DNA from: AP-15 sp036500965
GTDB lineage: Bacteria > Pseudomonadota > Alphaproteobacteria > ATCC43930 > CGMCC-115725
Direction of reading: 5' to 3'
Length of the DNA: 22,671 nucleotides
NCBI GenBank assembly: GCA_036500965.1
Contig: DASYBC010000139.1
Span: 1 to 22,671, forward strand
Below are positions 6,843-16,413 of this stretch, one piece after another. The notes under the pieces are model-generated. The model saw only the letters and a list, made by a program, of their open reading frames with translations, had not been told where the DNA came from and searched no databases. Position numbers and translations under genes: made by a program. How positions within the stretch are numbered: the first letter of the stretch is position 1; each line of letters starts with the position of its first letter.

Positions 6843-8063
6843 ATGGACATGATCGCCGATAAGACTAGCCTGCCCGCCGATCTCGATGCGCAACTGGTGG
6901 TGCGGCAGGCGGCAGCGCTGCGGCCGATGCTGCGCGACTACCATGACGAGATCGAGCGCGAGCAACGCCTGCCGCCAGCCCTGTTCGAGCGGTTGCGTGC
7001 CGCCGGGTTTTACCGGCTGGTGATCCCGCGCGCGCTGGGCGGGATCGAGGCCGACCCGCTCACCTATCTGCGCGTCGTCGAGCTGTTGGCCGAGGGCGCC
7101 GGCTCGGTCGGCTGGAACCTGGCCAATAACGGCGTCGGCCAGCTCGTGACGCTCGGGTTGCCGGACGAGGGCGTGCAAGAGATCCATGGGCGCGGCACAC
7201 CCGCGATCATCGCCGGCACCGCGGTGCAGGGCGGCGGGCAGGCGGTGCCGGTCGCCGGCGGCTACCGGGTCAGCGGGCGCTGGCAATTCGGCAGCGGCTC
7301 TCAGGAGGCCTCCTGGATGCTGGGGAGCTTCCAGGTTCTCGACGGCGGCCGGCCACGTCTCAGTCCGGAAGGCGCCCCGCTCTTTTGGCGCGGGGTGTTT
7401 GCGCGGGCGGAAGCGGAAATCGTCCCCGGCAGCTGGGATGTGGCCGGGCTGCGCGGCACCGGCAGCTTCGACTGGACGGTCGAGGACGTGTTTCTGCCGG
7501 AGCGGCGCACGGTGGCCCATGCCCGCGCCCCGCTCGACAACGAGTGGCAGCGCTGGCCGGGGGTCAGCTACGCCTTGCCGTCGCAATGCTGGGTCGGGCC
7601 GCACCACAGCGCGGTGATCACCGGCATCGCGCGGGCCGGCATCGACGCGCTGATCGCGCTCGCCGGCGGCAAGACGCCGCGCGGCCGCACCGGCCTCCTA
7701 TGCGACAATCCCCAGGTCCAGGACGCGGTCGGCCGGGCCGACGCGATCCTCAACGCCGGGCGCGCCTATCGCACGGCGATGATCGCCGAGCTGTGGGCCA
7801 CGGTCGCCGCTGGCGACGAGACCACCCTCGAGCAGCGCGCCCGCTGCCGGCTGGCCGCGGTCTACGCCGCCGACAGCGCGCGCCAGGCGATGGATCTGGT
7901 GTATCGGCACGGCGGCAGCACGTCCTTCAAGCGCGAGAGCCGCCTCGCCGAATGCTGGCGCGACCTGCACGTCGTCGGCCAGACGGTCACGATCGCGCCC
8001 GAATGGTACCCGATCGGCGGGCGGGCGTATCTGGGGATGGACCCCGGCCCGCGCCTGCGCTAG
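6843..8063 (+). CDS. Acyl-CoA dehydrogenase-fold flavin-dependent monooxygenase (HsaA/DszC/HpaH-C2-like)
   Basis: A 406-residue protein of the acyl-CoA dehydrogenase superfamily. The N-terminal helical domain contains AAGFYRLVIPRALGG and GAGSVGWNLANNG (about residues 86-97). The middle beta-domain has YRVSGRWQFGSGSQEASWML (about 141-160), the flavin-binding signature typical of group D monooxygenases such as HsaA, and TVEDVFLPERRTV. The C-terminal helices end with HGGSTSFKRESRLAECWRDLH, a hallmark of this subgroup. Such enzymes hydroxylate phenols or sulfur/nitrogen compounds using reduced flavin from a separate reductase. AGGAGA with a 5-base spacer supports ATG 6843; a second ATG at 6849 is less well placed. 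It is the last gene of the cluster. A true acyl-CoA dehydrogenase role is less likely given the SGRWxFxSG pattern. Confidence 0.85.
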   Translation: MDMIADKTSLPADLDAQLVVRQAAALRPMLRDYHDEIEREQRLPPALFERLRAAGFYRLVIPRALGGIEADPLTYLRVVELLAEGAGSVGWNLANNGVGQLVTLGLPDEGVQEIHGRGTPAIIAGTAVQGGGQAVPVAGGYRVSGRWQFGSGSQEASWMLGSFQVLDGGRPRLSPEGAPLFWRGVFARAEAEIVPGSWDVAGLRGTGSFDWTVEDVFLPERRTVAHARAPLDNEWQRWPGVSYALPSQCWVGPHHSAVITGIARAGIDALIALAGGKTPRGRTGLLCDNPQVQDAVGRADAILNAGRAYRTAMIAELWATVAAGDETTLEQRARCRLAAVYAADSARQAMDLVYRHGGSTSFKRESRLAECWRDLHVVGQTVTIAPEWYPIGGRAYLGMDPGPRLR

Positions 8064-8150
8064 CCGGCGGTCAGGCGAAAGCGGGAAGGGTTTTTCACCC
8101 CGTTTTTCCCTCGAATTCCCCCCAGTCCACTTTGTTCGCCTGCTAACTCA

Positions 8151-8236
8151 TGGTGCGGACGGCGGGACTCGAACCCGCACTCCCTGGCGGGAAGCAGATT
8201 TTAAGTCTGCTGCGTCTACCATTTCGCCACGTCCGC
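8151..8236 (-). tRNA. tRNA-Leu (anticodon UAA)
   Basis: The minus strand folds as a class II tRNA. The acceptor stem is GCGGACG/CGTCCGC, then discriminator A and an encoded CCA end at 8151-8153. The D-arm contains GAAATGGTAGACGC, the anticodon stem GCAGA/TCTGC encloses loop CTTAAAA with anticodon TAA at 8203-8201, a long variable arm is built on TCCC...GGGA, and the T-arm GCGGGTTCGAGTCCCGC is complete. Total length is 86 with CCA. It starts 24 bases after the CinA-like gene stop on the same strand, so it may be read from that promoter. Confidence 0.97.
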
Positions 8237-8260
8237 CTGCCGCCGCCACGCGGGCCCGGC

Positions 8261-9049
8261 CTAGCCCTCGCGCAATCCTTCGGTGGGCGCGCCGCCCAAC
8301 GCCTCGATCAGCGCCTTCAGCGCTTCGGTGGCGCCATCGAGCCGGGCGCCATCGGTGCCGCGCAAGACCAGGGTCACGCCGAAATCGCCGCGCCGGAAGT
8401 ACGGGTAGGAGCCGATTTCGATATCGGGCCAGCGTTCTTGCAGGGCCGAGAGATCTTGCGCCAAGACGCCTTCACCGAGATGGCAGCTGACGCTGCGGCT
8501 CAGCAGCTTTGCGCCGCCGACCAGGCGGTGTTTCAGCTGCGCGAAGATCGCCTGCATGATGCTCGGCACTCCGGGCAATACAAAAACGTTGCCGATCTGG
8601 AACCCGGGCGCGCGCGAGATCGGGTTTGGCAGCAGCACCGCCCCCTCGGGCACCCGCGCCATGCGCAGCCGCGCCTCGTTCAGATGGCCGGCCGGATAAT
8701 GGGTTTCGAGCAGGCGCTTGGCGTCTGGATGCACGATCAGCGGCACGCCGAACGCGTCGGCCATGCATTGCGCGGTGATGTCGTCGTGGGTCGGGCCGAT
8801 CCCGCCGGTGGTGAAGACGTAGTCGAAGCGGCGCCGCGCCTCGTTGACGGTGGCGACGATCACCTCAGCGACATCGGGGATGACCCGCGCCTCGCGCAGG
8901 CGGATCCCGGCCTCGTTGAGCCCGCGGGCGAGAAAGCCCAAATTCTCGTCCTGGGTGCGGCCCGACAGGATCTCGTTGCCGATGATCAGCACGCAGGCGG
9001 TGACGCTTCGCGGCTCGTCTCGCTCGGTGCCGGGATTGCTGTCGGTCAT
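8261..9049 (-). CDS. CinA N-terminal-domain / MoaB-like molybdopterin-binding family protein
   Basis: A 262-residue protein matching the N-terminal (COG1058) half of CinA. The core begins with TACVLIIGNEILSGRTQDEN (about residues 17-36) and carries the family motif FTTGGIGPTHDD (about 79-90). FVLPGVPSIMQAIF is the second MoaB/CinA landmark. The C-terminal PncC nicotinamide-nucleotide amidase domain of full-length CinA is absent; standalone versions are common in alphaproteobacteria. It may act as an ADP-ribose pyrophosphatase-type or molybdopterin-binding-fold enzyme, but the exact activity cannot be inferred. It is divergent from map across a 172-base gap and is followed by tRNA-Leu. Confidence 0.88.
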   Translation of the reverse strand: MTDSNPGTERDEPRSVTACVLIIGNEILSGRTQDENLGFLARGLNEAGIRLREARVIPDVAEVIVATVNEARRRFDYVFTTGGIGPTHDDITAQCMADAFGVPLIVHPDAKRLLETHYPAGHLNEARLRMARVPEGAVLLPNPISRAPGFQIGNVFVLPGVPSIMQAIFAQLKHRLVGGAKLLSRSVSCHLGEGVLAQDLSALQERWPDIEIGSYPYFRRGDFGVTLVLRGTDGARLDGATEALKALIEALGGAPTEGLREG

Positions 9050-9221
9050 CGGGTGCTGGCCTTGCGTTGATCGGTGCCGCCGGCGGACGGCGGCGGCCCT
9101 TCATAGGCAAATGCTCGGCGCGGCACAATCGCGCGCTCGGCAACAAGGTTGCCCCACTGCAGGCGAATCCCTACGTTTCACTGATCCTTCAGCAGAGGTG
9201 CGGCGCGACCGCTGACCAACA

Positions 9222-10124
9222 ATGCAGAGCACACCCGAATTACGGCGGGAGACGGCGCCCGACCTCGCCCGAAGCCGCGAGGAATTGGTCCGCGACGGCC
9301 GGATCAAGCTTCACGGCCCCGAAGCGTTCGAGGGCATGCGCCGCGCCGGCAGGCTCGCGGCCGAAACACTCGACTTTATCGCGCCGTACGTCCGCCCGGG
9401 GGTGACGACCGGCGAGCTCGACCGGCTTTGTCATGAATTCACCCTTGACCATGGCGCAATCCCGGCGCCGCTCAACTATCGCGGCTTTCCGAAATCGATC
9501 TGCACCTCGATCAACCATGTCGTGTGTCACGGCATCCCCGGCGAGCGGCGGCTGGTCGAGGGCGACACCTTGAACATCGACGTCACCCCGATCCTCGACG
9601 GCTGGCACGGCGATTCGAGCCGCATGTACTTCGTCGGCGAGCGCATCCCGGTCAAGGCGCGGCGGCTGGCGGACGTAACCTATGAGGCGATGATGCGCGG
9701 CATCGCCGTCATTCGCCCCGGCGTCCATATCGGCGCGATCGGCGATGCGATCCAGCACCATGCCGAGAGCCATCGCTTTTCGGTGGTCCGCGATTTCTGC
9801 GGCCATGGCGTCGGCCGCATTTTCCACGACGCGCCCTCGATCCTGCATTATGGGCAGCCCGGCGACGGGCCGGTCATGCGCGAGGGCATGTTCTTCACCG
9901 TCGAGCCGATGATCAACGCCGGCCGCTGGGAGGTGAAGATTCTCGGCGACGGCTGGACCGCGGTGACCAAGGACCGCTCGCTCTCGGCGCAGTTCGAGCA
10001 CACCATTGGGGTCACCGCCACCGGCTGCGAGATTTTCACGATCTCGCCCGCCGGTCTGCATCGCCCGCCTTACCCGGTCACGGCTCCGGCAGAAACGATC
10101 GCGACAGCACCTCTTCCGGGGTAA
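9222..10124 (+). CDS. map: Methionine aminopeptidase, type I
   Basis: A 300-residue cytosolic metalloprotease that removes the initiator Met. All five metal ligands of the pita-bread fold are present: Asp120 (LNIDVTP), Asp131 (GDSS), His195 (CGHGVG), Glu228 (TVEPM) and Glu259 (QFEHT). The catalytic histidine is His103 (VCHGIPG). It has an N-terminal extension of about 30 residues and a Pro/Ala-rich tail beyond the usual 260-residue core. The start at 9222 lacks a strong ribosome-binding site nearby; a later start would still leave the core intact. Its last 47 bases overlap the end of the convergent DUF29 gene. Confidence 0.95.
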   Translation: MQSTPELRRETAPDLARSREELVRDGRIKLHGPEAFEGMRRAGRLAAETLDFIAPYVRPGVTTGELDRLCHEFTLDHGAIPAPLNYRGFPKSICTSINHVVCHGIPGERRLVEGDTLNIDVTPILDGWHGDSSRMYFVGERIPVKARRLADVTYEAMMRGIAVIRPGVHIGAIGDAIQHHAESHRFSVVRDFCGHGVGRIFHDAPSILHYGQPGDGPVMREGMFFTVEPMINAGRWEVKILGDGWTAVTKDRSLSAQFEHTIGVTATGCEIFTISPAGLHRPPYPVTAPAETIATAPLPG

Positions 10125-10521
10125 AGGGGCATGTCTCGGGAAAGGCCGCTTGGGGCAGACCCGTCTCCTCCGCTGCATCTTCTCGCGCATCCGCATAAGC
10201 TTGCAGCAGAATTTCGGCGACCGCCGGGCGCAGGCTGGGCGATTCGCTCAACAGTTCCTCGATCTTGCGACGCTGCTCCCGGATTGTCCCCGACCAGCTG
10301 CGCGATTGCATCTGGGGCTGCAGCCGCCACTTCGAAAGATGAACCAGCAGCATGGTCAAGCGACTTTTGATTTCGCGCCGGTCGCTGCGGCCCATGCTCT
10401 CGATCTCCTCGGCAATGTTCTCGACATCGAGGTCGGAAAATTCGCCCGCGCGCAGCAGCCGAGCCTGCTCGACGGTCCAAGCGTAGAAGTCTTCTTCGTA
10501 ATCAGCCTTGTTGCGGGACAT
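10078..10521 (-). CDS. DUF29 family protein
   Basis: A 147-residue protein that starts MSRNKADYEEDFYAWTVEQ and contains FSDLDVENIAEEIESMGRSD, the two conserved blocks of the DUF29 family. A helical region follows (SRLTMLLVHLSKWRLQP, then RKIEELLSESPSL). DUF29 proteins are numerous in cyanobacteria and alphaproteobacteria; their function is unknown. The ATG at 10521 is chosen over upstream in-frame starts because GGAGG lies 6 bases ahead and the family begins here. The 3' end overlaps map by 47 bases on the opposite strand. Confidence 0.9.
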   Translation of the reverse strand: MSRNKADYEEDFYAWTVEQARLLRAGEFSDLDVENIAEEIESMGRSDRREIKSRLTMLLVHLSKWRLQPQMQSRSWSGTIREQRRKIEELLSESPSLRPAVAEILLQAYADAREDAAEETGLPQAAFPETCPFTPEEVLSRSFLPEP

Positions 10522-10680
10522 TGCCAACCTCCGCTCGACGGCCGCGCCGACGCCGCGACCTGCCGCCAAATTAGCGCGGTTTGCCGGACTCGCCCGAAAT
10601 TTGCGACGAGCGGCCGGCTGGCGCTTTCCGGGCATTCGCCGTAGAAGCCTGCCCCGACTGACGCCGGTCGGAGCTTGCCA

Positions 10681-11235
10681 ATGTGTCGTCGCGCCATAGC
10701 GCTCTTCTGCCTATCGCTGCTGACCGCCGCCCCGGTGATGGCGCAGGCTCCACCAGTCGGCGAGTCGCCGCATCCCCCCGGCGCCGAGCCGCCGATCGGC
10801 GAGCCGCAGCCCGTCGCCCCGCCGCCCGCCTCTGCATCCGAGCCGGGCGAACCACAATCCGGCCGGGTGTTCTGCGGGCAGAGCGTCAGCTATCGGCTGG
10901 CCGATCCGTCGACCGTGCCCGAGGACGATCGGCGCTTCCAGGGGGTGTGGAGCGATGCGGCCTGGGACGCGCATACCTGCGCAGCGTTGATCGTCGAGGG
11001 CGTCAAGCCCGATGGCGCAGCGTCGGTGATCTATATCTTCGGGCCGCAGGGGTCGAGCGCGCCGGGGCCGGGCGGGGTGCTGCACGGTGCCGGGGTGATC
11101 CGCGGCGGCGAGCTCCGGTTTCAGAACTCCGACGGAACTCAATTCGCCTTTCGCCCGGGCCTCGTCGACATGATCGGGCATATGATCAACCCGCAAGGCG
11201 AGAGTTTCGCCGCAACCTTCAAGGCGACGCCGTAA
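10681..11235 (+). CDS. Exported proline-rich protein of unknown function
   Basis: A 184-residue protein with a clear Sec signal peptide: CRRAIALFCLSLLTAAPVMAQA, cleavage probably after residue 21 or 23. A Pro/Glu-rich low-complexity linker covers about residues 24-60. The remaining globular part has two cysteines, Cys65 and Cys100, which could form a disulfide in the periplasm. No lipobox is present. I do not recognise the domain (RVFCGQSVSYRLAD, RFQGVWSDAAWDAHTCAALIVEGV, then a beta-rich GGELRFQNSDGTQFAFRPG stretch). The start is ATG 10681, with GGAG 7 bases upstream, rather than the in-frame TTG at 10675. It lies 154 bases before hrcA on the same strand, with nothing clear in between. Confidence 0.8.
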   Translation: MCRRAIALFCLSLLTAAPVMAQAPPVGESPHPPGAEPPIGEPQPVAPPPASASEPGEPQSGRVFCGQSVSYRLADPSTVPEDDRRFQGVWSDAAWDAHTCAALIVEGVKPDGAASVIYIFGPQGSSAPGPGGVLHGAGVIRGGELRFQNSDGTQFAFRPGLVDMIGHMINPQGESFAATFKATP

Positions 11236-11389
11236 GCGCTGGGCGGCGCCGAGTTGACGGTGGCGGCAGCGATGACCAAATCTCGCCAACGCCGGGGGCG
11301 ATCTCCGGCGGGCCTGAACGCCGCCAGAAGCAAGGCTTCCCGGGCGCAACCAGGCGACTGCACAACATTCGGACTTTCGCCAGCATCGC

Positions 11390-12448
11390 ATGCCGCGATC
11401 CTTCGCCCCCTCGCCGATCATCGAGCTGACCGAGCGCAGCCGCGACATCTTCCGCCTGATCGTCGATGGCTATGTCGCCACCGGCGAGCCGATCGGGTCG
11501 CGCACCTTGTCGCGGCTCTTGGGTCAGAATTTGTCGTCGGCGACGATCCGCAACGTCATGGCCGATCTCGAAGAGGCGGGCTTGCTGTACGCGCCTCACA
11601 CCTCAGCCGGACGGTTGCCGACCGAGGCTGGGCTGCGGCTGTTCGTGCACGGCCTGCTCGAGGTCGGGCGCCTCGCCGAAGATGAGCGGCGCAACATCGA
11701 GAGCCTGTGCCTGGCCCGCGGCAAGAGCCTGCCGCAGGCGCTCGAAGAGGCGATCAGCGCGCTCTCGGGGCTGTCGCATTGCGCCGGGGTGGTGGTCGCT
11801 CCGAAACAGGATCGGCCGCTGAAGCATCTCGAATTCGTCCATCTCGGTGCCGGGCGGGCGCTCGTCGTACTGGTGACCGAAGACGGGCTTGTCGAAAACC
11901 GGGTCATCGAGGTGCCGCTCGGCCTGCCGCCCGCGGCGCTGACCGCGGCGGGCAATTATCTGAACGCGCGGCTGATCGGCCGCACCATCGAGGAGGCGCG
12001 GGCCGAGATCGAGGCGGAAATCGCCTCGAACCAGGCTCAGCTCGACGAGCTGACCTCGAAGCTGGTCGCCGCCGGGCTGGCGAGCTGGGCCGGCGACGAC
12101 AAGGGCAGCGCGCTGATCGTTCGCGGCCAGGCCAATTTGCTCGACGACGTAACCGCGCTGGCCGATCTCGAAAGGCTGCGCGCGCTGTTCGAGATGCTGG
12201 AAACCCGCGAGACGGTGCTCCGCCTGCTCGACGCCAGCAAGCAGGGCGAGGGCGTGCAAATCTTCATCGGCGCCGAGAGCCGGCTGTTTGGGGTCGCCGG
12301 CTGCTCGATGGTGATCGCCCCCTATCACAACAGCCGCGAGCAGATCGTCGGCGCGATCGGGGTCATCGGCCCCACCCGGATCAACTATGCCCGGATCATT
12401 CCGATGGTGGATTACACCGCGAAGGTGATCGGGCGCCTCCTCGGATAG
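11390..12448 (+). CDS. hrcA: Heat-inducible transcriptional repressor HrcA
   Basis: A 352-residue repressor of heat-shock genes that binds CIRCE operators and depends on GroEL. The N-terminal winged helix is LTERSRDIFRLIVDGYVATGEPIGS through SSATIRNVMADLEEAGLL (about residues 13-66), then HTSAGRLPTEAGLRLFV. The C-terminal inserted dimerisation region ends with IFIGAESRLFGVAGCSMVIAPY and GVIGPTRINYARIIPMVDY, both typical of HrcA. The stop is 5 bases before grpE, so the two form an operon. No CIRCE sequence (TTAGCACTC-N9-GAGTGCTAA) is visible upstream of hrcA or dnaK, so its targets, probably groESL, are elsewhere. Confidence 0.96.
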   Translation: MPRSFAPSPIIELTERSRDIFRLIVDGYVATGEPIGSRTLSRLLGQNLSSATIRNVMADLEEAGLLYAPHTSAGRLPTEAGLRLFVHGLLEVGRLAEDERRNIESLCLARGKSLPQALEEAISALSGLSHCAGVVVAPKQDRPLKHLEFVHLGAGRALVVLVTEDGLVENRVIEVPLGLPPAALTAAGNYLNARLIGRTIEEARAEIEAEIASNQAQLDELTSKLVAAGLASWAGDDKGSALIVRGQANLLDDVTALADLERLRALFEMLETRETVLRLLDASKQGEGVQIFIGAESRLFGVAGCSMVIAPYHNSREQIVGAIGVIGPTRINYARIIPMVDYTAKVIGRLLG

Positions 12449-12453
12449 GACGG

Positions 12454-13035
12454 ATGATGGACGACACCAGAAAGAATGAGCAGATGGCGGTCTCGGGCGA
12501 GGCCGCCGCCAACAGCAATGAGGGCGAGGCGGCCGAGCCCTCGCCGGACGAGCGGATCGCGCGGCTCGAAGCCGAGCTCGCCGAGCACAAGGACCGCTTG
12601 CTGCGCGCCCTCGCCGAGACCGAGAACACCCGTCGCCGGGCCCAGCGCGAGCGCGAGGACGCCCTCAAATACGCGATTACCGGGTTTGCAAAAGATCTGC
12701 TGCCCGCCGCCGACAATCTGCGCCGTGCGCTCGACAGCCTGCCCGAGGCGGAGGTCAGGGACGAGCGCACCCGCGGGTTGCTCGCCGGGGTCGCGGCGAC
12801 CGAGCGCGAGCTGCTGTCGGTGTTTGAGCGCCATGGCATCCGCCGCATCGACCCGCAGTCCGAGCATTTCGACCACAATTTCCACCAGGCGATCTTCGAG
12901 GCCGAGCGGGAGGACCAGCCGGCCGGCACGATCGTCGAGGTGCTGCAGCCCGGCTATGTGCTGCACGAGCGCCTGTTGCGCCCGGCCATGGTCGGCGTCG
13001 CCAAGCCGCCGGCGAAGGCGACCGAGCCGTTGTAG
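12454..13035 (+). CDS. grpE: Nucleotide exchange factor GrpE
   Basis: A 193-residue co-chaperone that releases ADP from DnaK. A charged disordered N-terminus (about 35 residues) is followed by the long dimerising helix (ERIARLEAELAEHKDRLLRALAETENTRRRAQRE). The C-terminal beta-domain has the family signature HGIRRIDPQSEHFDHNFHQAIF and GTIVEVLQPGYVLHERLLRPAMVGVAK. Two ATGs lie in tandem (12454 and 12457); the ribosome-binding site AGGA overlaps the hrcA stop and spaces better with the second. It is translationally linked to hrcA. The dnaK promoter candidate overlaps its 3' end. Confidence 0.96.
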   Translation: MMDDTRKNEQMAVSGEAAANSNEGEAAEPSPDERIARLEAELAEHKDRLLRALAETENTRRRAQREREDALKYAITGFAKDLLPAADNLRRALDSLPEAEVRDERTRGLLAGVAATERELLSVFERHGIRRIDPQSEHFDHNFHQAIFEAEREDQPAGTIVEVLQPGYVLHERLLRPAMVGVAKPPAKATEPL

Positions 13036-13060
13036 CGCTCAGCCCGCTAACTTATATACC
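13029..13060 (+). promoter_or_regulatory. Candidate RpoH (sigma-32) heat-shock promoter of dnaK
   Basis: GTTG at 13029-13032 is followed by an 18-base spacer and CTTATATACC at 13051-13060. The alphaproteobacterial heat-shock promoter consensus as I recall it is CTTG-N17/18-CYTATNTNNG; this site mismatches only at the first base of the -35 element and the last base of the -10 element. It lies about 95 bases before the dnaK ATG, and its -35 overlaps the grpE stop codon, so it would give dnaK its own heat-inducible transcript. Confidence 0.5.
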
Positions 13061-13154
13061 GTTTCACAGTCAGGGGGGCTGACGAACCGCTTTCCGGGGG
13101 ATCGGGCCGGTGCTTCCCCAGGCCGCCCGGTCCTGCTTTTGAAATGAGGTGTCC

Positions 13155-15110
<1,956 letters not shown>

Positions 15111-15144
15111 CGCCGCTATCGCGCTTCATGCAGAGCGAGCGCGG

Positions 15145-15172
15145 TCATCCCGGCGGCTTGCCGCCGGGATGA
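15145..15172 (+). promoter_or_regulatory. Perfect 13-bp hairpin between dnaK and dnaJ
   Basis: TCATCCCGGCGGC at 15145-15157 pairs perfectly with GCCGCCGGGATGA at 15160-15172 across TT. Only a weak T-run (GATTTG) follows, so full termination is uncertain. In the dnaK-dnaJ transcript it could protect the 3' end of dnaK mRNA or reduce read-through, giving less DnaJ than DnaK. The sequence also resembles dispersed alphaproteobacterial palindromes. The structure is seen; the role is inferred. Confidence 0.6.
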
Positions 15173-15216
15173 TTTGCGGCGGCTGATCCTCCTCATCAAG
15201 AAAACTCCCGTCGATC

Positions 15217-16347
15217 ATGGCCAAGCAAGATTTTTACGAGGTCCTCGGCGTCGCCAAATCCGCTACCGCGGACGAGCTCAAAAGAGCGTATCGCAAGCTC
15301 GCAATGCAATATCACCCGGACCGCAATCCGGGAGACAACAACGCCGAGCACAAGTTCAAGGACGTCAGCGAGGCTTATGACGTCCTCAAGGACGACCAGA
15401 AACGCGCCGCCTATGACCGGTTCGGCCATGCCGCGTTCGAGCAGGGAGGCGGGCGAGGCCCCGGCGATTTTGGCTTCTCCGGCGGGTTCGCCGATATTTT
15501 CGACGAGATGTTCGGCGAGTTCATGGGCGCCGGCCGACGCGGCCAGACCGGGCCGAGCCGAGGCAATGATCTTCGCTATAACCTCGACATCACGCTCGAG
15601 GAGAGCTTTCGCGGCAAGCAGACGACGATCCGCGTCCCCAATCTCGTCGCCTGCGACCAGTGCAACGGCAGCGGCGCCGAGGCCGGCTCAAAGCCGGTCG
15701 CCTGTCCGACCTGCCATGGCCGCGGCCGCATCCGCACGCAGCAGGGCTTCTTTTCCGTCGAGCGCACCTGCCCCGGCTGCCAGGGTGCGGGCCGCGTCAT
15801 CGACAAGCCGTGCAAGGCCTGCGGCGGTCAGGGCCGGGTGCGGCGCGAAAAAACCCTGTCGGTCAACATCCCGCCTGGCGTCGAGGACGGAACTCGCATC
15901 CGGCTCGCCGGGGAGGGCGAAGTCGGGGTTCGCGGCGCAGCACCGGGCGATCTCTATATCTTTGTCACGGTGGCGCCGCATCGGATTTTTCAACGCGACG
16001 GCGCCAATATCTATTGCCGGGTGCCGATCCCGATCACCACGGCCGCCCTCGGCGGCGCAATCGAGGTGCCGACCGTCGATGGCAACCGGGCACGGGTGAC
16101 GGTGCCGGCCGGGACCCAGTCCGGACGCCAGTTCCGCCTCAAGGCGAAAGGGATGACGGTGCTGCGCTCGGCCGCGCGCGGCGACATGTTTATCGAGGCG
16201 ACGGTCGAGACTCCGGTCAATCTGACCAAGCGCCAACAGGAATTGTTGCGCGAATTCGAAAAGGAAGGCGAGAACGGCCGCACTCATCCCGAGAGCGAAG
16301 GCTTTTTCGCCAGGGTCAAAGAATTCTTCGAGGATTTGCGCGAATAG
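15217..16347 (+). CDS. dnaJ: Chaperone DnaJ (Hsp40, type I)
   Basis: A 376-residue co-chaperone that stimulates DnaK ATPase. It has the J-domain with HPD at residues 33-35, and a Gly/Phe-rich region (about 75-105: GGGRGPGDFGFSGGF). Four zinc-binding repeats lie between about residues 146 and 206: CDQCNGSG, CPTCHGRG, CPGCQGAG and CKACGGQG. The C-terminal substrate-binding domain contains DLYIFVTVAPHRIFQRDG. All type I DnaJ features are intact. No strong ribosome-binding site precedes the ATG. It lies 106 bases after dnaK, with a hairpin between, and ends the chaperone block, convergent with the FAD monooxygenase. Confidence 0.97.
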   Translation: MAKQDFYEVLGVAKSATADELKRAYRKLAMQYHPDRNPGDNNAEHKFKDVSEAYDVLKDDQKRAAYDRFGHAAFEQGGGRGPGDFGFSGGFADIFDEMFGEFMGAGRRGQTGPSRGNDLRYNLDITLEESFRGKQTTIRVPNLVACDQCNGSGAEAGSKPVACPTCHGRGRIRTQQGFFSVERTCPGCQGAGRVIDKPCKACGGQGRVRREKTLSVNIPPGVEDGTRIRLAGEGEVGVRGAAPGDLYIFVTVAPHRIFQRDGANIYCRVPIPITTAALGGAIEVPTVDGNRARVTVPAGTQSGRQFRLKAKGMTVLRSAARGDMFIEATVETPVNLTKRQQELLREFEKEGENGRTHPESEGFFARVKEFFEDLRE

Positions 16348-16413
16348 CCCCGAGATACCGCTCCGGGGTGATTCCGGGGCTCCACGCGTCGGCCCATCCC
16401 CGGTTGCGGAGCC

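Noticed and set aside
8064..8150. Terminator-like GGGT-TTTTC-ACCC with CGTTTTT after the last cluster gene
   Set aside because: The stem is only four base pairs, too weak to call with confidence, although a terminator at this convergent junction would be expected.
8150..9070. 306-residue plus-strand frame
   Set aside because: It begins within tRNA-Leu and continues antisense to the CinA-like gene.
10522..10635. 38-residue extension of the DUF29 protein
   Set aside because: The family N-terminus and GGAGG site support the start at 10521.
11236..11389. Possible CIRCE or strong promoter before hrcA
   Set aside because: No TTAGCACTC/GAGTGCTAA inverted repeat is present. A TTGACG at 11254 lacks a matching -10 at the right distance.
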